Positions 60,801 through 64,000 of a stretch of 64,000 nucleotides of DNA are shown here, piece by piece; position 1 is the stretch's first letter, and the number at the start of each line of letters is the position of its first letter. This stretch comes from Strigamia acuminata (Eukaryota; Arthropoda; Chilopoda; Geophilomorpha; Linotaeniidae): NCBI GenBank assembly GCA_949358305.1, contig OX442321.1:124001-188000 (forward strand), written 5' to 3'. The notes beneath the pieces were generated by a model. That model made no database searches, was not told the origin of the DNA, and saw only the letters and a list, made by a program, of their open reading frames with translations. The translations under genes and the position numbers were made by a program.

Positions 60801-63800
60801 TGGATTCAGGCCGACTGGTCTACTCGATAGTTGAAGGCAACGACGACGAATATTTCTCTTTGGACAAAAGCAGCGGTCAGTTGGCAGTGAAGAAAGCATG
60901 CGATCGTGAAATGACCGCGAGCTTTGGTCTCGTCGTGGCCGTGAGCGACACCGCCAACCACACGGTCGGGTAGACTCGTTGCATTTCGCGCATCGCGCAA
61001 ACTCATCTTTCAATTGTTTCCACAGGATCGAGTAGTTGTTTTCGTCGAGGTTTTGGACAAAAATGATGAGAAACCAAAATTTGTCAACGATTCCTACATT
61101 CTAGTCACAAAAGAAGGTTAATTCAAATTGGAAATTGAAATTGAAATTGAAGTGCCTAATTGACGCCTTGTTGATTGCAGGAACAGAGAGTCTGAAAGCC
61201 ACTTTGGTGCTTGAAGCCGTGGATGCTGACGTTGGCGAAAACAGTCAACTCGACTACTCCATCATCAAGGGCAACGAAGATGGTGAGTTTGTGATGACCA
61301 CCACCGCCAATAAAGGCGTGTTGTCGGTCGTGCAACAACTGGACAGGGACGCGTACGAGACCGATGCCGCCGCCATTCGCTTCTTGATCGTGGGCGTCAA
61401 GGACAGAGGGAGTCCGCCGCTCAGCTCGACCGCCATGGTGACCGTCGTGGTTGAGGACATCAACGACCAAGCGCCCGAATTTGCGCACGACCATTACCAC
61501 GAACTCGTGTCCGAAGGGGTCAGCATCGGCTACAACGTGACCAGAGTCGAAGCGACAGACAAGGATTCGGCCGAAAACACGCATCTGGCTTACAGCATGA
61601 GATCGGATGACCCGCACGAAGAATGTGCGTAAATCGATTAATTGAAGGATTCAATTTTTATTAGTTAATTATTCTATCGTAGTGCCGTTTATAATGGACC
61701 CGGATGCCGGTGTGGTGTCTGTAAGCAAGTTGTTGGATTTCGCGGACAAAAACGAATACAACATCACTTTGTTCGTGTCGGATGGACTTCACACGACCAC
61801 CGTAAACCAATTGTCAAAAGGAGTCACGCACGAATCGATCACTTTTCGTTTTGCTTTCTTTCCCGTTTCAGTCCAATCTCAAAGTGTACGTGGCCGAAGC
61901 GATCGACCGCCAGCCGAGGACGGGAGACCGCTCACATTTCGACTTCCGCGTCGAGGAGAACAAAGCGGGAGAGCGAGTGGGCCAAGTGCTGATGGGGCGC
62001 TCGCGGGACGCTCTTCGCAGACCCATCGACTACAAAATTCTGAGCGCGGATGCTGACGAGTTCTTCGCCATTTCATCAGTAAAAACAAATTGCAAACCAT
62101 TTTAAATCTCATTTGAAATGCATTTGACTTTGCAGGACGGGACGATTTTCACCAAAGTGGGTTTGGACCGGGAGAAGCGAGAGACCTACTCGTTCGTCGT
62201 CATGCAGGAAGATCAAAAGTTGGCCGGTCGTAAAGTGAGTGATCCAATCATAATCATTATCAATTATCTCCTCTGTCTGTTGTTTCAGGACGTGTGCCAA
62301 GTGAACATCATCGTGGAGGACGTCAACGACGAGGCGCCCAAATTTGCCACCTCCTCCTACGTCGGTTCCATCGGCGAAAACTGCGAGCCGGGCACGTCGG
62401 TCGACATCGTGAGTTTCAAACCGTTTCAAACCGTTTTAAACCGTAGCAAACCGTTTCAAATCGTTGCAGAGCCCTGCCATCAGCGCGGTTGATGCGGACA
62501 GCGGTCTCAATTCCGTGTTCCGTTACAGTCTGACGGGCGCCGGAGCGCAGTTGTTTCAGATCGACGCTCTGGAAGGAAACGTTTACTTCGTCAGCGACAC
62601 CAACAGGACGCTCGACCGCGAGGAAACGTCCGAGTACCACTTGCAGGTGGTGGCGAACGACGTGTTCAACTTGAGCACGTCGGCAGAGCTCACCATCTCC
62701 GTGGGCGACGTCAACGACCACAGTCCGGTGTTCTCGCACGGAGACCAGAGCTTGGAGATCCTCGAGACGACGCCAGTGGGCACCCGCGTCACCAAAGTGG
62801 TGGCCACGGACGAGGACGCGCCCGGAACCAACTCGAGCGTGCTCTACTCGCTCGCCTCCCCTTTCGGCGAATTCTTCCGCGTCGAGTCGAACAGCGGCGA
62901 GATTTTCCTCAACGGAATCGTGAGCCCGGAAACCATTTTCGCGCTCAACGTTTCGGCCGTGGACGGCGGCGGCAGGAGCGCGTTCGCTTCGGTGCACGTG
63001 CACGTGTTGGACGTCAACAACCACGCGCCCGTCTTCTCGCGACCCGACTTCCGGTTCCAGGTGCCCGAGGGACGCTACACTTTGCATCCGCACACGCTGG
63101 TGACGCTCAAGGCGCGCGACGACGACCACGGCATGAACGCGGCCGTCGAGTACCGACTCGACTCGGTGAGCGACGAGGGCTGGCCGTTCGTGGTGGACGC
63201 GAGCAGCGGGCAACTCAACATCACCCGCGATTTGGATCGTGAGACGCACGGCTCCTACAACTTCGTCGTCATGGCGCTCGATCGAGGCACCCCGCGCCTC
63301 AGCTCGACCACGGCCATCTCCGTCACCGTGCTCGACGTCAACGACGAGCACCCTCGCTTCATCGGCGACCCCTACTACGCGTCCGTGCCCGAAAATCAAC
63401 GACCCGGCTATTTTGTAATTAAACTTAATTAAATTTAATTAAATTTATTTTCTATTGCAATTTGTGTAGGTGGCGCAAGTACGTGCTTACGATTTAGACT
63501 CGAACGCGACCGGAAATGGGCGCATTTTTTACAAATTAGACGATAATGTGAAACGCACTTTCTTCATTGACAGCAAAGGTTTCTTTCCTTTTTTCCCCTT
63601 TCTCTTTGTTTGTCTCATTCGACTTCTTCTTTGCAGAGGGGACAATTTGGACGTTGGCGTCCTTGGATTACGAAATGGAATCTTCGTACCGGATCCAAGT
63701 GACCGCGTCCGATCAAGGCACGCCGCCGCTCAGTGCCACCGCCACCGTGTTCGTCAACGTGACCGACAAGGACGATCTGTTGCCCAATTTCCGCAAGTCC

Positions 63801-64000
63801 GTGTTCATGGTGGAAGTGGCCGAGAACGCGCCGCCCGGTTCGGTCGTGTACAAGTTGGACGCCGGTTCGCCCAAGTTCCACTACACCATCGTCGACGAGG
63901 AGTTGGACGAGACGTTTTCGCTGGACGAGTCGACGGGGGAGGTGAGTTTGCTGCGCCATTTGGACAGCGAACGTCAGAGCCGCTACCGGATGCGCGTTCT
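51825..64000 (+). CDS. Giant cadherin, N-terminal part (over 2,869 aa), continues beyond the window
   Basis: Exons: 51825-51888, 53111-53334, 53794-53850, 53914-54105, 54180-54431, 54503-54712, 54767-54940, 55018-55323, 55408-55613, 55667-55882, 55985-56069, 56128-56315, 56375-57122, 57180-57282, 57364-57491, 57559-58101, 58157-58340, 58400-58539, 58602-59966, 60239-60964, 61026-61116, 61181-61624, 61683-61801, 61872-62078, 62136-62234, 62289-62408, 62470-63414, 63470-63578, 63637 to the end. Exon 1 is a signal peptide (MFFISFVFASLSLLFA). At least 26 extracellular cadherin repeats can be counted by their linkers, for example VQDINDHSPIF, VEDINDNLPQF and VLDVNDEHPRF; a few are degenerate (KVSADGGHKPVF, KSIASSVRCPVF). 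The transmembrane and cytosolic parts are outside the window. The first repeats (VDELTPVGLTIFKGIRATD) resemble Cad89D- or protocadherin-15-like proteins, while the size is closer to Fat or Dachsous; orthology is open. The role is calcium-dependent adhesion. A few donors are weak (GTTAAT, GTTTCT, GTCGGG). Confidence 0.93.
52440..52536. repeat. AAAAAAATATAAAT tandem repeat in cadherin intron 1
   Basis: About seven copies of a unit of about 14 nt lie in the 1.2-kb first intron. Confidence 0.95.
59974..60186. mobile_element. TTAA-flanked MITE with perfect inverted repeats in a cadherin intron
   Basis: The left arm 59974-60009 starts TTAAGGTGCGCGCCATAAG; the right arm 60151-60186 is its exact reverse complement over 36 nt. 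The arms begin and end with TTAA, as in elements that insert at TTAA (piggyBac-like). The middle is A/T-rich and non-coding. The element starts 7 nt after the splice donor of the 1,365-nt exon and fills most of that intron. Perfect arms suggest a recent insertion. Confidence 0.8.

Overview
The window is nuclear DNA of a small-genome protostome invertebrate. Genes are closely packed, most introns are short (about 55-70 bp, GT-AG), intergenic DNA is A/T-rich with many simple repeats, and each large gene is split into many exons. The BK-channel protein follows the insect-type sequence (N-terminal S0 region, calcium bowl, C-terminal tail), and two glucose-dehydrogenase-like GMC enzymes lie in tandem. 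This suggests an ecdysozoan (arthropod, tardigrade or relative), but the species cannot be named from this window.

Layout: MARCH-type E3 ligase (+, 517-1348); CaMKII (-, 2954-8000, all 21 coding exons traced); secreted Gly/Tyr/Gln-repeat protein (-, 8483-9993); unrecognised 507-residue Glu/Gln/Pro-rich protein (+, 12051-13866); polycystin-2 (-, 14051-17562, 5' end uncertain); ubiquitin E2 UBE2D/effete (-, 19150-20239); CDGSH iron-sulfur protein (+, 20942-21310); BK channel slowpoke (-, 22583-33037, about 27 exons plus alternatives); two GMC oxidoreductases (+, 34730-37065 and 37226-39359); SENP8/DEN1 with an 83-residue ORF just upstream on what looks like the same mRNA (-, 39460-40576); CDK1 (-, 40845-42082); synaptotagmin-15 (-, 42755-44842); secreted His-rich small protein (+, 45503-46162); effector-type caspase (-, 46205-48083); small unknown ORF (-, 48238-48477); and the first 29 coding exons of a giant cadherin (+, 51825 to the window end).

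Exon joins were worked out by hand from splice sites, reading phase and family conservation. For most genes every exon length agrees with phase, and the totals match family lengths (UBE2D 147 aa, CDK1 297 aa, SENP8 209 aa, BK about 1,200 aa).

The genes do not form one pathway; they are a mixed set (ubiquitin/NEDD8 system, calcium signalling, cell cycle, apoptosis, adhesion). The most unusual items are three tandem 92-nt mutually exclusive BK exons plus 12-nt and 27-nt BK microexons, the dicistronic-looking SENP8 unit, a caspase with a linker about 160 residues longer than usual, GMC paralogs lacking the usual catalytic His, two intact-looking MITEs, and two secreted low-complexity proteins without an obvious family.
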